Source of the DNA: Litorilinea aerophila
Lineage (GTDB): Bacteria; Chloroflexota; Anaerolineae; Caldilineales; Caldilineaceae
Assembly: GCA_945905745.1 (NCBI GenBank)
Contig: CAMDQF010000014.1
Location: forward strand, 1-40,259
Direction of reading: 5' to 3'
DNA length: 40,259 bases
The position numbers and the translations under genes are program-made. Below the pieces are notes generated by a model. It made no database searches. It saw only the letters and a list, made by a program, of their open reading frames with translations, and had not been told where the DNA came from. Positions within the stretch are counted from its first letter, which is position 1. Every line of letters starts with the position of its first letter. Positions 25,769-33,839 of this stretch are shown here, in pieces.

Positions 25769-27100
25769 CTACACCGGCGGGCCGTCCATCGGCAGGGCGG
25801 CCTGGGGCGCGACGGGCGTAGCCGTGCGTTCGCTCTTCTTGCGCCGGAAATTGCGGAAGAAGTACCAGAAGAGCAGCGCGCCGGTCAGGTTCAGAACAGA
25901 GGAAAGGACAAACAGGCTCTCGTAGCCCAGGTAGGTGATCACATAGCCACCGCCCAGGGCCAAAGCTGTAAAAGCGACGCCCGCGCCCATCTCCCCGGCA
26001 CCGGTCAGGATACCCCGCTGGCTGGGGGCCACAATGCGCATGGAAAAGTTCATCGAGGCCGGGTAGCGCATGGCCGACAGTCCTATCACCGCAATGTAAC
26101 CGACAGCAGCCGCGCCCAGCGTAGGCACAAAGGTTATCGGCAGATAGCCGAGGGTGACGATCAGACAGGAGACCACCACCACATTCAGGTTGCCAAAGCG
26201 CCGGGTAAAATAGGGTGTGAGCAGAGCCACCGGCACAGCGATCAGCCGTCCGGCGGCCAAGACCAGCCCGATAGTGGAGGTGGCGATCTGCAACTCGGTG
26301 TCCAAATAGACATTGAAAAAGACGAAAAGGGTCGCCACACCGCAGACTTGCAGCATACGCACAAAGATCAGAAGCAGAAAGAGGCCGGTTGACAGCGGTT
26401 TGGAGCCTGCCGAGGCAGGCATACGGGGGTCCGCATCCTCTGTCTGTTCTTCGTTGTCGTCGGTTGCCGCCGCGTTTGCACTCAGCATCAGCAGCAGGGC
26501 CGGCAAGACAAGGAGGGCGGCCACCAGTAAGGGAAAGCGATAAGGTACGGGCGAGTCCAGGGTAATCCCCAAGAGGCGGGCAAAGGCGGCGGGCAGGATT
26601 CCTCCGACCAGATTACCCAGGAAAGCGGCAATTGCCATCAGCCCGGTCTGCATGGAAAATAGGTGATCTCGCTGGGCTGGCGGCGTGCTTGCCATCATAA
26701 AAGGCGCGCCGTTGACAAAAAAGAGGGCCATTCCCAGAAGAATGACGATATACGCGCCCATCAGCCAGCCCTGCTGCCAAAGGCCGCTGAATAACTCGGC
26801 CAGGGGCAGCAGTACGCCGCCGAGCAGTACGACGCCCAACCCGATCAGAATCATCCGGCGCAGACCCCACCAGTTGCCAAAGAGGGCGGCGGGCAAGCTA
26901 AAAAGCGCAAAGGCAAAAAGTCCAGCGGAATTGATGATGCCGACTATCTCGGGCCCGTAGCCCAGGCGCAAGAGGTAGAGGTTGAAGTCAACAGACAAAA
27001 CGCCGCCGTCAAAGCCGAAGCCGACCAGAAAGGCGGTCAACAAAAAGAGGCGCACATTGCGGCTGAAAAGGTGCAATGTAGCCCGGAACGATGTGAGCAT
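25769..27100 (-). CDS. MFS transporter, paralogue A
   Basis: 443 aa with twelve hydrophobic segments and a long charged loop between halves (ATDDNEEQTEDADP, about 211-225). LFGNWWGLRRMILIG fits the MFS loop 2-3 position and FTRRFGNLNVVVVS the equivalent in the second half. It aligns without gaps to the gene at 28290-29621; most positions agree by eye. No clear ribosome site. The closest functional hint is that the paralogue is followed by a glycosidase remnant, pointing to sugar transport; the substrate is unknown. Confidence 0.9.
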   Translation of the reverse strand: MLTSFRATLHLFSRNVRLFLLTAFLVGFGFDGGVLSVDFNLYLLRLGYGPEIVGIINSAGLFAFALFSLPAALFGNWWGLRRMILIGLGVVLLGGVLLPLAELFSGLWQQGWLMGAYIVILLGMALFFVNGAPFMMASTPPAQRDHLFSMQTGLMAIAAFLGNLVGGILPAAFARLLGITLDSPVPYRFPLLVAALLVLPALLLMLSANAAATDDNEEQTEDADPRMPASAGSKPLSTGLFLLLIFVRMLQVCGVATLFVFFNVYLDTELQIATSTIGLVLAAGRLIAVPVALLTPYFTRRFGNLNVVVVSCLIVTLGYLPITFVPTLGAAAVGYIAVIGLSAMRYPASMNFSMRIVAPSQRGILTGAGEMGAGVAFTALALGGGYVITYLGYESLFVLSSVLNLTGALLFWYFFRNFRRKKSERTATPVAPQAALPMDGPPV

Positions 27101-27142
27101 AGAGAGAGCCTGTCTTATTTCCGAGGCGTAAAACGTGAGTAA

Positions 27143-27562
27143 CTATTGGGTCGTTGCCAAGAGTTCTCGCTCGATTTCCTGAATGAGTAATGGCAAGTTT
27201 GGTTGCGTAAAACTGATTCCTAGCGCGATGACGCGATTGCGTTTGATGTTCGGTGGCGCGTGTTTATGGTGTGGATGGGTAGCAGCGAGTTCTGGAATGT
27301 GCGGATGTGGTTGGGGATCGTACCAGTAAAGCCGCTCTGCGCCGCGATTAACAGAATAGCTGTACCCCATAATCACAGCATCGGAAAAGTCGATATCCTC
27401 CCAAATCTCCAGGCGGATGTCGTCTCTAAAGAAAATCGTACCCATAAGTTCGGCAAATGCAGCGCCATGCAGAATCAGCGTCAGCGTAGACTGTCGAATC
27501 GACGGAAACGACTGCGGTAGAGAGTAGATGAAGTACTGATACGCGGCAATATCATTGAGCAT
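27143..27562 (-). CDS. TumE-type (DUF6516) toxin-like protein
   Basis: 139 aa. The pattern EIWEDIDFSDAVIMGYSYSV, RLYWYDPQPH and the His cluster HPHHKHAPP is that of the TumE/DUF6516 family, annotated as toxins of type II modules. ATG 27562 overlaps the TAA of the upstream gene by one base (TAATG), so the two are coupled. Biochemical activity is not established from sequence. Confidence 0.78.
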   Translation of the reverse strand: MLNDIAAYQYFIYSLPQSFPSIRQSTLTLILHGAAFAELMGTIFFRDDIRLEIWEDIDFSDAVIMGYSYSVNRGAERLYWYDPQPHPHIPELAATHPHHKHAPPNIKRNRVIALGISFTQPNLPLLIQEIERELLATTQ

Positions 27563-27864
27563 TAGACCTCCGCCAATGCCGGATTCGGCATCAGCCTAAT
27601 TGGATTTACCATTGCACCCCGTTGAATTTCAGCAACGAATACCTGGCTTGCTGCCATAAATGCTGCTTCACGCTTCTTGCGCAGGGAATATGCGCTTGCC
27701 CAACGCACAAATTCTGCGGACTGCTCAAACCCCTCATCATCGAGAAGTCCCTGCGCGTATAACGAATAGAAATCATCCGAAGTGATCCCGTATTTTCGTT
27801 CATAAGCGCGAATACGTGATTCGACAGCGTGCAAATCTTGAATGATGTCGTTGAGTGTTTGCAT
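27562..27864 (-). CDS. Partner (putative antitoxin) of TumE-type protein
   Basis: About 100 aa from the ATG at 27864 after GGGAGG; the 21 upstream codons run into intergenic sequence. The N-terminal half is a helical heptad-like region (LNDIIQDLHAVESRIRAYERKYG), followed by SDDFYSLYAQGLLD and a basic/hydrophobic helix, with a Pro/Ala tail. The first gene of the pair with a stop/start overlap is the usual antitoxin-then-toxin order. No known DNA-binding fold is obvious. Confidence 0.7.
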   Translation of the reverse strand: MQTLNDIIQDLHAVESRIRAYERKYGITSDDFYSLYAQGLLDDEGFEQSAEFVRWASAYSLRKKREAAFMAASQVFVAEIQRGAMVNPIRLMPNPALAEV

Positions 27865-27892
27865 TGTATATGCCTCCCGTTCTGTTCTAAGA

Positions 27893-28000
27893 ATAGAACA
27901 CAGATGACACGGAAAGGACGGATTCACACGGATTGAATCTGCGTAAATCTGTCGGGTGCCCTGTGGTCGCTGCGAAATCTACGTCCTATTTTCATTACGG
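27893..28000. repeat. Dispersed palindromic intergenic repeat copy
   Basis: ACACGGAAAGGACGGATTCAC, ATTGAATCTGCGTAAATCTGTC and the end ACGTCCTATTTTCATT belong to the same family as at 3865-4101, here with an unrelated segment near 27955-27985. Confidence 0.6.
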
Positions 28001-28016
28001 AATATCCAATACCCTT

Positions 28017-28273
28017 TTACCCCACGCCGCCGCTACGCTCGATCACCCGCCCGTCGCGCAGATGAATCTCGGCCCGACAACCGTCACCGGGAACAGCGTC
28101 CACACCAGCCTGCCGCCAGTTGCATCGTAGGTTGGGTTCTCCTGGCAAGAGATCTGCATCTACACGCCAACGGGTACCCGGAGAACCCAACGCTCTGCAG
28201 ACTAGTGATAGTGTACCATAAAGGACGCATCCCAGGCGCTGTCGGAGAGTGCGCCGTTGCCGAAAAGGTCCAC
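28017..28273 (-). pseudogene. Decayed 3' end of a glycosidase gene (copy of 31749-33011)
   Basis: The - strand reads VDLFGNGALSDSAWDASF then MVHYH and a stop, matching VDFFRNGVLYDSAWDESFSVHF of the intact gene. After a short insertion it continues NWRQAGVDAVPGDGCRAEIH, then LRDGRVIERSGGVG and a stop, matching the last 34 codons of the intact gene. Only about the last 57 codons survive, with no start. It lies directly downstream of MFS paralogue B, as if an MFS-glycosidase pair had once stood here. Confidence 0.88.
28131..28191. mobile_element. 61-bp insertion with 12-bp terminal inverted repeats
   Basis: GTTGGGTTCTCC (28131-28142) and GGAGAACCCAAC (28180-28191) are exact reverse complements. 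The element sits inside the glycosidase remnant between the codons matching SVHF and NWRQ, and with about a dozen flanking bases it introduces a stop codon. No coding capacity: a miniature element or excision scar. Confidence 0.65.
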
Positions 28274-28289
28274 TCGGCAAGAACCCACC

Positions 28290-29621
28290 CTACACCGGCG
28301 TGCTGTCAATCGCCTTGGCCCCCTGGGGCGCGGCGGGGGTAGCTGTGCGTTCGCTCTTTGTGCGCCGGAAGTTGCGAAAGAAATACCAGAAGATCAATGC
28401 GCCAGCCAGATTGAGCGCACCTGTGAGCAGAAAAAGGCTTTCGTAGCCCAGGCTCGTAATCACATAACCGCCGCCCAGGGCCAAAGCAGTAAAGGAGACC
28501 CCAGCAGCCATCTCACCCGCGCCGTTCAGGGTTCCCCGCTGGCTCGGGGCCACAATCCGCATGGAAAAGTTCATCGTGGCCGGGTAGCGCATGGCAGACA
28601 GCCCGACAATGGCGATGTAGCCGACCGCGGACGCGCCCACAGTGGGCAAAAAGGCCATGGGCAGATAGCCGAGAGTGACGATCAGACAAGAGACCACCAC
28701 CACATTCAGGTTGCCAAAGCGCCGGGTGAAGACAGGGGTAAGCAGGGCCACAGGTACCGCGATCAGCCGCCCCGCCGCCGAGACCAGCCCGATTGTCGAG
28801 GTAGCGGCCTGCAAATGGGTGTCCAGATAGACATTGAAGAAGACGAAGACCGTAGCCACGCCCGCCACCTGCAGTGTGCGCACAACCAACAGCAGGAGAA
28901 AAAGGCCGAAGGGCAGCGCTTCCTTGCCAGCCGGTGCGGGCGAGCCGGGCTCTTTGTCGGCGACCGTCTCCTCATTGTCGTCCGCGGCCACATCCTGGCT
29001 GCGCCACAGAACCAGAATGGCGGGCACGAACAACAGCCCAGCCAGCAGGAGAGGCATTCGATAGGGCACGGGTGAGTCCAGCGTCGTCCCCAGCAGGGGC
29101 GCAAAAAGCCCAGGCAGCGCGCCACCGATCAGACTGCCCGCAAAGGCAGCGACCGCCATCAGCCCGACCTGCATGGAGAAAAGGTGGTCCCGATTGGCCG
29201 GGGCTGTGCTCGCCAGCATAAAAGGCGCACCGTTGACGAAGTAGAGTACCATCCCCATAAAGATGACAGTATATGCCCCGGTCAACCCGGCCTGTTGCCA
29301 GCTACCGCCCCACAGCTCAGCCACAGGCAGCAGGCCCACCCCCAACATCATCACCCCCAACCCCACAAGAATCATCCGACGCACGCCCCACCAGTTGCCA
29401 AAGAGCGCTGCGGGCAAGCTAAAAAGCGCAAAGGCGAGGAGTCCTCCGGAATTGATCGCGCCCACAGCTTCGGCTCCATAGCCCAGGCGCAGAAGGTAAA
29501 GGTTGAAAAGTACAGAAAAGATGCCGCCGTCAAAGCAGAAGCCGACCAGAAAGACTGTAAACAAAAAGAGCCGCACATTGCGGCTGAACAGGTGCGCAGA
29601 GGAGTTGAAGAGTCGCAACAT
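28290..29621 (-). CDS. MFS transporter, paralogue B
   Basis: 443 aa, same length and same segment layout as the gene at 25769-27100. FNVYLDT, FTRRFGNLNVVVVSCLIVTL and SMRIVAPSQRG are shared almost unchanged; the central loop (DVAADDNEETVADKEPG) differs most. AGGAAG lies upstream of the ATG. The two copies are divergent enough to be an old duplication. Twelve membrane segments in the cytoplasmic membrane; likely exports or imports a sugar-like compound. Confidence 0.9.
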   Translation of the reverse strand: MLRLFNSSAHLFSRNVRLFLFTVFLVGFCFDGGIFSVLFNLYLLRLGYGAEAVGAINSGGLLAFALFSLPAALFGNWWGVRRMILVGLGVMMLGVGLLPVAELWGGSWQQAGLTGAYTVIFMGMVLYFVNGAPFMLASTAPANRDHLFSMQVGLMAVAAFAGSLIGGALPGLFAPLLGTTLDSPVPYRMPLLLAGLLFVPAILVLWRSQDVAADDNEETVADKEPGSPAPAGKEALPFGLFLLLLVVRTLQVAGVATVFVFFNVYLDTHLQAATSTIGLVSAAGRLIAVPVALLTPVFTRRFGNLNVVVVSCLIVTLGYLPMAFLPTVGASAVGYIAIVGLSAMRYPATMNFSMRIVAPSQRGTLNGAGEMAAGVSFTALALGGGYVITSLGYESLFLLTGALNLAGALIFWYFFRNFRRTKSERTATPAAPQGAKAIDSTPV

Positions 29622-29711
29622 GCGGGAATCAGCTTCCTATGAAATGTGAAAGGCCAGCTAGTCTTTTGGTTCTCGCTCGTCCAGATTAGTGTTCATGCCC
29701 AATCGGGCACA

Positions 29712-30162
29712 AGCAGCAATGAAAATTGGGACGCAGATGAACGCAGAAACCACAGATTGCGCAGATTTTTATCTGCGTCAATCATCTTTTTCAGCGCCAT
29801 CAGCGTCCTATTTTCAGGTTAGCAGCAATGAAAATAGGGACGCAGATTCACGCAGAAACAACTGATCTGCGCAGATTTTATCAGCGTCAATCATCTTTTT
29901 CAGCGCCATCAGCGTCCTATTTTCAGGTTAGGTTAGCAGCAATGAAAATAGGGACGCAGATTCACGCAGAAACAACTGATCTGCGCAGATTTTTATCAGC
30001 GTCAATCATCTTTTTCAGCGCCATCAGCGTCCTATTTTCAGGTTAGGTTAGCAGCAATGAAAAGCGGGACGCAGATTCACGCAGAAACAACTGATCTGCG
30101 CAGATTTTTATCAGCGTCAATCATCTTTTTCAGCGGCATCAGCGTCCTATTTTCAGGTTAGA
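29712..30162. repeat. Tandem array of four ~110-115 bp palindromic repeats
   Basis: Units begin at about 29712, 29821, 29935 and 30050, each AGCAGCAATGAAAATAGGGACGC at the left (quoted here as AGCAGCAATG + AAAATAGGGACGC) and GCGTCCTATTTTCAGGTTA at the right. The ends of each unit are inverted copies (GAAAATAGGGACGC / GCGTCCTATTTTC). Units 2-4 are nearly identical; unit 1 is more diverged. Not CRISPR: the units abut, with no spacers. The apparent 72-codon frame inside is repeat-derived. Confidence 0.92.
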
Positions 30163-30280
30163 GGCTGGAATCGAAATAACCTCAGCCACTAAGTTTACAC
30201 CGAGAGCGAAATGCGTACAATGTAAGTTCTGTGAGAATTCATCCAACCATCGCCGCCCACGGAACTTCATCGCCCACTCC

Positions 30281-31564
30281 ATGACAATCGCCACTGCCAA
30301 CACCCCCACGGCCCAAGAGCAGATCGAAAAGAATTTCCGGTGGAACTTTCTGGTCAATTCGCTGGACGGAGCTAGTTTCTGGTTCGGGATGAGTTTTATG
30401 TCCTCAACCATTATCCTCCCCCTCTATGTCAGCCACTTCACCAGCAATCCACTGCTGATTGGCCTGATTCCCTTTCTGTCGACTGCCGGGTATCTGCTCC
30501 CTCAATTGTTTCTCGCCAATGCGGTGAGTCGCGCGCCCAAGAAGAAATTCTTTCCGGTGAACCTGGGCTTCTTCACCGAACGGATACCAATATTTCTGCT
30601 GGCCCCGACAGCCTATTTTCTGGCAACAGACCACCCCACAGCCGCGCTGAGTCTTTTCTTTGTGCTGTTGGCCTGGCACACCTTTGGTGCGGGTGCCATT
30701 ATTGTGGGTTGGCAGGATATGATCGCAAAGATCATTCCCGTTCAGCATCGCGGCCGCTTCTTCGGCATCACAAACTTCATGGGCAACGGCGCAGGTGTTC
30801 TGGGCGCGCTGGCTGTCCCCATTGTACTCGACAGATTCGCCTTTCCCATGGGCTACGTCATCTCTTTCTCAGCGGCCGGGGTGTTGATTCTCCTCTCCTG
30901 GTTCTCCATTGCGCTCACACGCGAACCAGATATAGCCAGTAACAGACCCCTCATCTCCCAAACGGACTACCTGCGCTCTCTACCAGAAATTTTGCGCAGG
31001 GATCACAATTTTCGTATGTATCTGCTGACACGGATTGTCCTCGCCCTAAGCAGTATGGCAACCGGTTTTCTCGCAGTCTACGCTGTGCGTACCTGGACAT
31101 TGCCGGATGCGCAGGCCAGCGGTTTTACGGTTGCTTTGCAGGTCGGGCTGGCGCTGTCCAACCTGTTTTTTGGCTTTCTTGCAGACCGTAAAGGACACAA
31201 ATTGAGCCTGGAGATCGGTCTGGCAATAAGCGTCCTCTTGCTCATTCTGGCGGTCACTGCCCCCAATCCCTGGTGGTTTTTCCCGGTTTTTTTCTTTCAG
31301 GGCGCGGTCAATGCCAGCCTGTTTGTCTCTGGAATCTCGATTGTCTACGAATTTACCGATACGGAAAATCGCCCCACATACATCGGGCTGGCCAATACCA
31401 TTCCGGGATTGGCAGGGACGATTGCGCCGCTGATCGGGGGCTGGTTGGCAGGGGCCATAGGCTATCACGCAATGTTCACACTGGCGGCAGCCATAGGGAT
31501 AGTGAGTTGGTGTCTGCTACATTTTGCGGTACAGGAGCCGCGCAAAACCAGCGCGGGGTCGTGA
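30281..31564 (+). CDS. MFS transporter, third and unrelated type
   Basis: 427 aa, twelve hydrophobic segments, cytoplasmic N-terminus (TAQEQIEKNFRWNFLVNSLDG). Belongs to a different MFS branch from the 443-aa pair: it has AKIIPVQHRGRFFGITNF and the loop ADRKGHKLSLEIG in the second half. The repeat array and a promoterless-looking AT-rich stretch lie upstream; no clear ribosome site. Convergent with the glycosidase-like gene, ending in a palindrome that includes the stop codon. Confidence 0.88.
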   Translation: MTIATANTPTAQEQIEKNFRWNFLVNSLDGASFWFGMSFMSSTIILPLYVSHFTSNPLLIGLIPFLSTAGYLLPQLFLANAVSRAPKKKFFPVNLGFFTERIPIFLLAPTAYFLATDHPTAALSLFFVLLAWHTFGAGAIIVGWQDMIAKIIPVQHRGRFFGITNFMGNGAGVLGALAVPIVLDRFAFPMGYVISFSAAGVLILLSWFSIALTREPDIASNRPLISQTDYLRSLPEILRRDHNFRMYLLTRIVLALSSMATGFLAVYAVRTWTLPDAQASGFTVALQVGLALSNLFFGFLADRKGHKLSLEIGLAISVLLLILAVTAPNPWWFFPVFFFQGAVNASLFVSGISIVYEFTDTENRPTYIGLANTIPGLAGTIAPLIGGWLAGAIGYHAMFTLAAAIGIVSWCLLHFAVQEPRKTSAGS

Positions 31565-31575
31565 CCCCGCGCTGG
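31548..31575. terminator. Palindrome across the MFS stop codon
   Basis: CCAGCGCGGGGTC (31548-31560) and GACCCCGCGCTGG (31563-31575), exact, two-base loop. The stop TGA is at 31562-31564. It has no T-run; could terminate or stabilise the mRNA end, or be an inserted REP-like sequence that supplied the last codons. Confidence 0.65.
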
Positions 31576-31748
31576 CAGAAACCTATGCAATGCCCCCACG
31601 GCAAAAGACCAAATTCTTCCGCACAGGCCCAGAGAAACTCAAGAGAGAAATCCGCGTTTATCCGAGTTCATCCGCGCTTATCTGTGGCGCAAAAGGTCTT
31701 TTCCACTGGACACATCCAATTGCATCTTTTGGCAAGGACGGACAAAGC

Positions 31749-33011
31749 CTACACCACAACGCCGCTTCGTTCGATCACCCGCCCATCGCGCAGGTGAATC
31801 TCGGCCCGCCACACATCGCCAGAGACCGACGGCACACCGCCCTGTCGCCAATTGCTCTGGAAATGGACCGAAAAAGATTCATCCCAGGCGCTATCGTACA
31901 ATACTCCGTTGCGGAAGAAGTCCACGAAGTCGATACTTTCGGGATAGAGACTGGCCACCCGCAGCCAGCGCTGGCCGATGTCGGTCATGTGGGCTTCCAG
32001 CCCTTGCAGATAGTATTGCTCGTCGGCAGGGATGGGGTCCACGGCAATACCGATGCCCTCGGCCATGCGCCATGCGAAGAAGCGATCCTCCCCTGCCAGC
32101 ACAGACCAGTCCGCGGGCGGCTCCTGCTTGGTCATGTTGTTGTAGTAGCCCCAGGAGACCCCCTCTTTGTAGGTCACGGCCATCTGGCCGATGGCCTGGG
32201 AATCCTCGTTGCAGACGATGGGCCGGTTCAGCCCCCAGCCCCGCACCTCCCGAATCATATTGTGCATCCGCTGGCGCGTGCAGCCGTTGCCGTGGATCAG
32301 AATCACGTCGCTGGACTCGGCGACCTCCCGGAAGATGGAGCCACCTTTGCCGCTGCATCCCACAGGCAGGCCGCCGGATTCGAGCCGGGCCCGATCGTTG
32401 AGTGCGGCGACCCCCTGCGGGTAGTAGAGCAGCGGGTGCTTGGCAAAGGGGGGAATGTCGTGCTCGTTGGCGACTTCGATGATAACGTTTGTGTAGCCGC
32501 CGTCGCGCAGAAAGCGGGAAGCGGTAGTCACCGCGGCGCGCACGGCCCGGCCATCCCGCAGGCGCGCGGTCTGGTCTCCGTAGAAGTAGCTGACGATCAC
32601 GACCATTCCCAGGCTGTCCGCGGCCCGAATCAGCCGGTCCAGACGGGCGGCGTAGGCCGGGTCCAGTGTCGTGCCATCCTCGCCAAAGGGATTGTTGTGG
32701 ATGGTCAGATTGTTGACGGTGAAGCAGGGGCCGCCGCCTTGCAAGCCGACGGTGAAGGCGCGCAGGCCATAGCTGTACCATTCGGGCAGGGCCGCGATCA
32801 GATCGTCCGTGTGCTGCTCCGGGTCCCAGGCGGCGTGGCCAAAGCGGGCAAAGCGGGCCGGGTCGGCTTTGTCGTCGAAGATGCCCTGGATGAAACGGGC
32901 ATTCATCAACAGGCCGTGGGCCTCCGGCTTGCTGCCGGCGATGTCGCTGTAGACCAGTTTGCCGTTGATCAAAAACTTCTCGCCGGCGATGGAAAGGTGG
33001 GTCTGAGGCAT
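31749..33011 (-). CDS. Glycoside-hydrolase-like TIM-barrel protein
   Basis: 420 aa from the ATG at 33011 (MPQTHLSIAGEKFLINGKLV); the 128 upstream in-frame codons cross the DGR template region and are rejected. LGMVVIVSYFYGDQ, then VIIEVANEHDI (acid/base Glu after Asn, as in clan GH-A) and IVCNEDS (candidate nucleophile Glu) indicate a GH5-like barrel. The last ~60 residues look like a small beta domain. No signal peptide, so it probably works in the cytoplasm on imported oligosaccharide. A 3' fragment of a relative lies at 28017-28273. A ribosome site AGGAG is 12 bases upstream. Confidence 0.8.
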   Translation of the reverse strand: MPQTHLSIAGEKFLINGKLVYSDIAGSKPEAHGLLMNARFIQGIFDDKADPARFARFGHAAWDPEQHTDDLIAALPEWYSYGLRAFTVGLQGGGPCFTVNNLTIHNNPFGEDGTTLDPAYAARLDRLIRAADSLGMVVIVSYFYGDQTARLRDGRAVRAAVTTASRFLRDGGYTNVIIEVANEHDIPPFAKHPLLYYPQGVAALNDRARLESGGLPVGCSGKGGSIFREVAESSDVILIHGNGCTRQRMHNMIREVRGWGLNRPIVCNEDSQAIGQMAVTYKEGVSWGYYNNMTKQEPPADWSVLAGEDRFFAWRMAEGIGIAVDPIPADEQYYLQGLEAHMTDIGQRWLRVASLYPESIDFVDFFRNGVLYDSAWDESFSVHFQSNWRQGGVPSVSGDVWRAEIHLRDGRVIERSGVVV

Positions 33012-33147
33012 GGGGTTGTGGCTCCTGTAGGGTGGGAGGTACATCGAACAGTGAAGATAGTTTACACTATTGGCGGGGGAAATCGCGATCTGAGGGAAGG
33101 ACAGGGAATATTGTGGAGGTGGAGTATAGCTGGTGAGGGGGAAAAGC

Positions 33148-33197
33148 GGGGCTGCTCCAACCGGGCCAACGAGTGGATTCCGGCAGGGAGCAGCCCC
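33148..33197. terminator. Inverted repeat downstream of the DGR template repeat
   Basis: GGGGCTGCTCC (33148-33158) and GGAGCAGCCCC (33187-33197), exact 11-bp arms, loop of 28. On the - strand the second arm is followed by GCTTTTCCCCC; on the + strand by CTTTTGTAT. It lies 122 bases past the TR, so it could define the 3' end of the RT-Avd-TR transcript. Confidence 0.65.
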
Positions 33198-33319
33198 CTT
33201 TTGTATATGCCCGGTGCCAGTCAGACCCGGATGGGTGGACTGCCACGCGGCCAGGAAGCGGCTGCACCGGCTTTCGATTCGCGCTGCGCAAGCCGTGGCC
33301 GGCGCAGAATTCTGAGGTG

Positions 33320-33436
33320 AAAGCCGTGGGCAAGAAGGCGAAACCCGATGTTGTCGTTCCGGTTGTTCGGGTTGTTCCTGTTGCGATAGGCGCAACGCAC
33401 GTTGTTGTCGTTGTTACCCCACGACCCCCCGCGCAC
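33320..33436 (-). repeat. DGR template repeat (TR)
   Basis: 117 bp, read on the - strand from 33436 to 33320, 55 bases after the avd stop. In the frame of the target it reads [29 protein letters not shown] and [10 protein letters not shown]. It has 11 AAC codons, the hallmark of DGR templates, since AAC mutated at its adenines reaches many residues without a stop. Aligned with the VR at a fixed offset of 1900 bp it differs at 12 places, all adenines on this strand (6 A to G, 3 A to C, 3 A to T). Transcribed as RNA and copied by the RT. Confidence 0.97.
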
Positions 33437-33491
33437 GCGTTCAGCCGCTCCCCGCAAAACCGGGACGCGCCCGGTGTTTGCCATTGTGTCG

Positions 33492-33839
33492 TCAGGCGGT
33501 GACTTTGCGCCAGCCGCCCAACAGCCTGCCGATTTCGCTGACCATCCGGCTGGCGTGCTCATACTGCCCGCTATTCAGCCAGCGGCAGCGGTGGACCAGA
33601 CGCAGATAGAAACGAATTTTGTTGAGAAAACCGTCCGCATTCGTCAGCCGTTGCAAACGGGCCGGGCCGCGCAAGGCATCGGCTTCCAGCAATTCCTCCT
33701 GAAAGTTGAGGGCCGCGTCCAGCAGGCGGCGGGTGACTGTGTGGCGGTGGATTCTGGGGAAGTGGTTGGTCTGGGGCACTAGCCATTCCAGGAAATCAAA
33801 GGTGCGCGTAAAAATCGGCATTTCGCGGCTTTCTGTCAT
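33492..33839 (-). CDS. avd: Avd, DGR accessory variability determinant
   Basis: 115 aa from the ATG at 33839, which shares ATGA with the RT stop; GGGAGAGG in the RT end is its ribosome site. A longer frame starting at 33878 is less likely. It reads as a four-helix bundle with the family signatures [47 protein letters not shown] and [19 protein letters not shown]. Avd forms a basic pentameric barrel that binds the RT and TR RNA and is required for priming and mutagenic cDNA synthesis. Encoded between RT and TR rather than between target and RT as in the Bordetella phage model. Confidence 0.95.
   Translation of the reverse strand: MTESREMPIFTRTFDFLEWLVPQTNHFPRIHRHTVTRRLLDAALNFQEELLEADALRGPARLQRLTNADGFLNKIRFYLRLVHRCRWLNSGQYEHASRMVSEIGRLLGGWRKVTA

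Noticed and set aside
28017..28280. 87-codon - strand frame as a real small gene
   Set aside because: It joins a remnant of the glycosidase 3' end to inserted sequence read in a different frame; treated as a pseudogene.
29828..30046. 72-codon + strand frame
   Set aside because: Spans two repeat units, and its peptide repeats for the same reason.
29712..30162. CRISPR array
   Set aside because: Units of ~114 bp abut without variable spacers and each unit is itself palindromic; no cas genes.
31524..33320. 598-codon + strand open frame
   Set aside because: Antisense to the glycosidase-like gene and running through repeats; no domain features.
33221..33562. 113-codon - strand frame containing the TR
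   Set aside because: It resembles the target end only because it is the template repeat; it has no start context and overlaps the end of avd.
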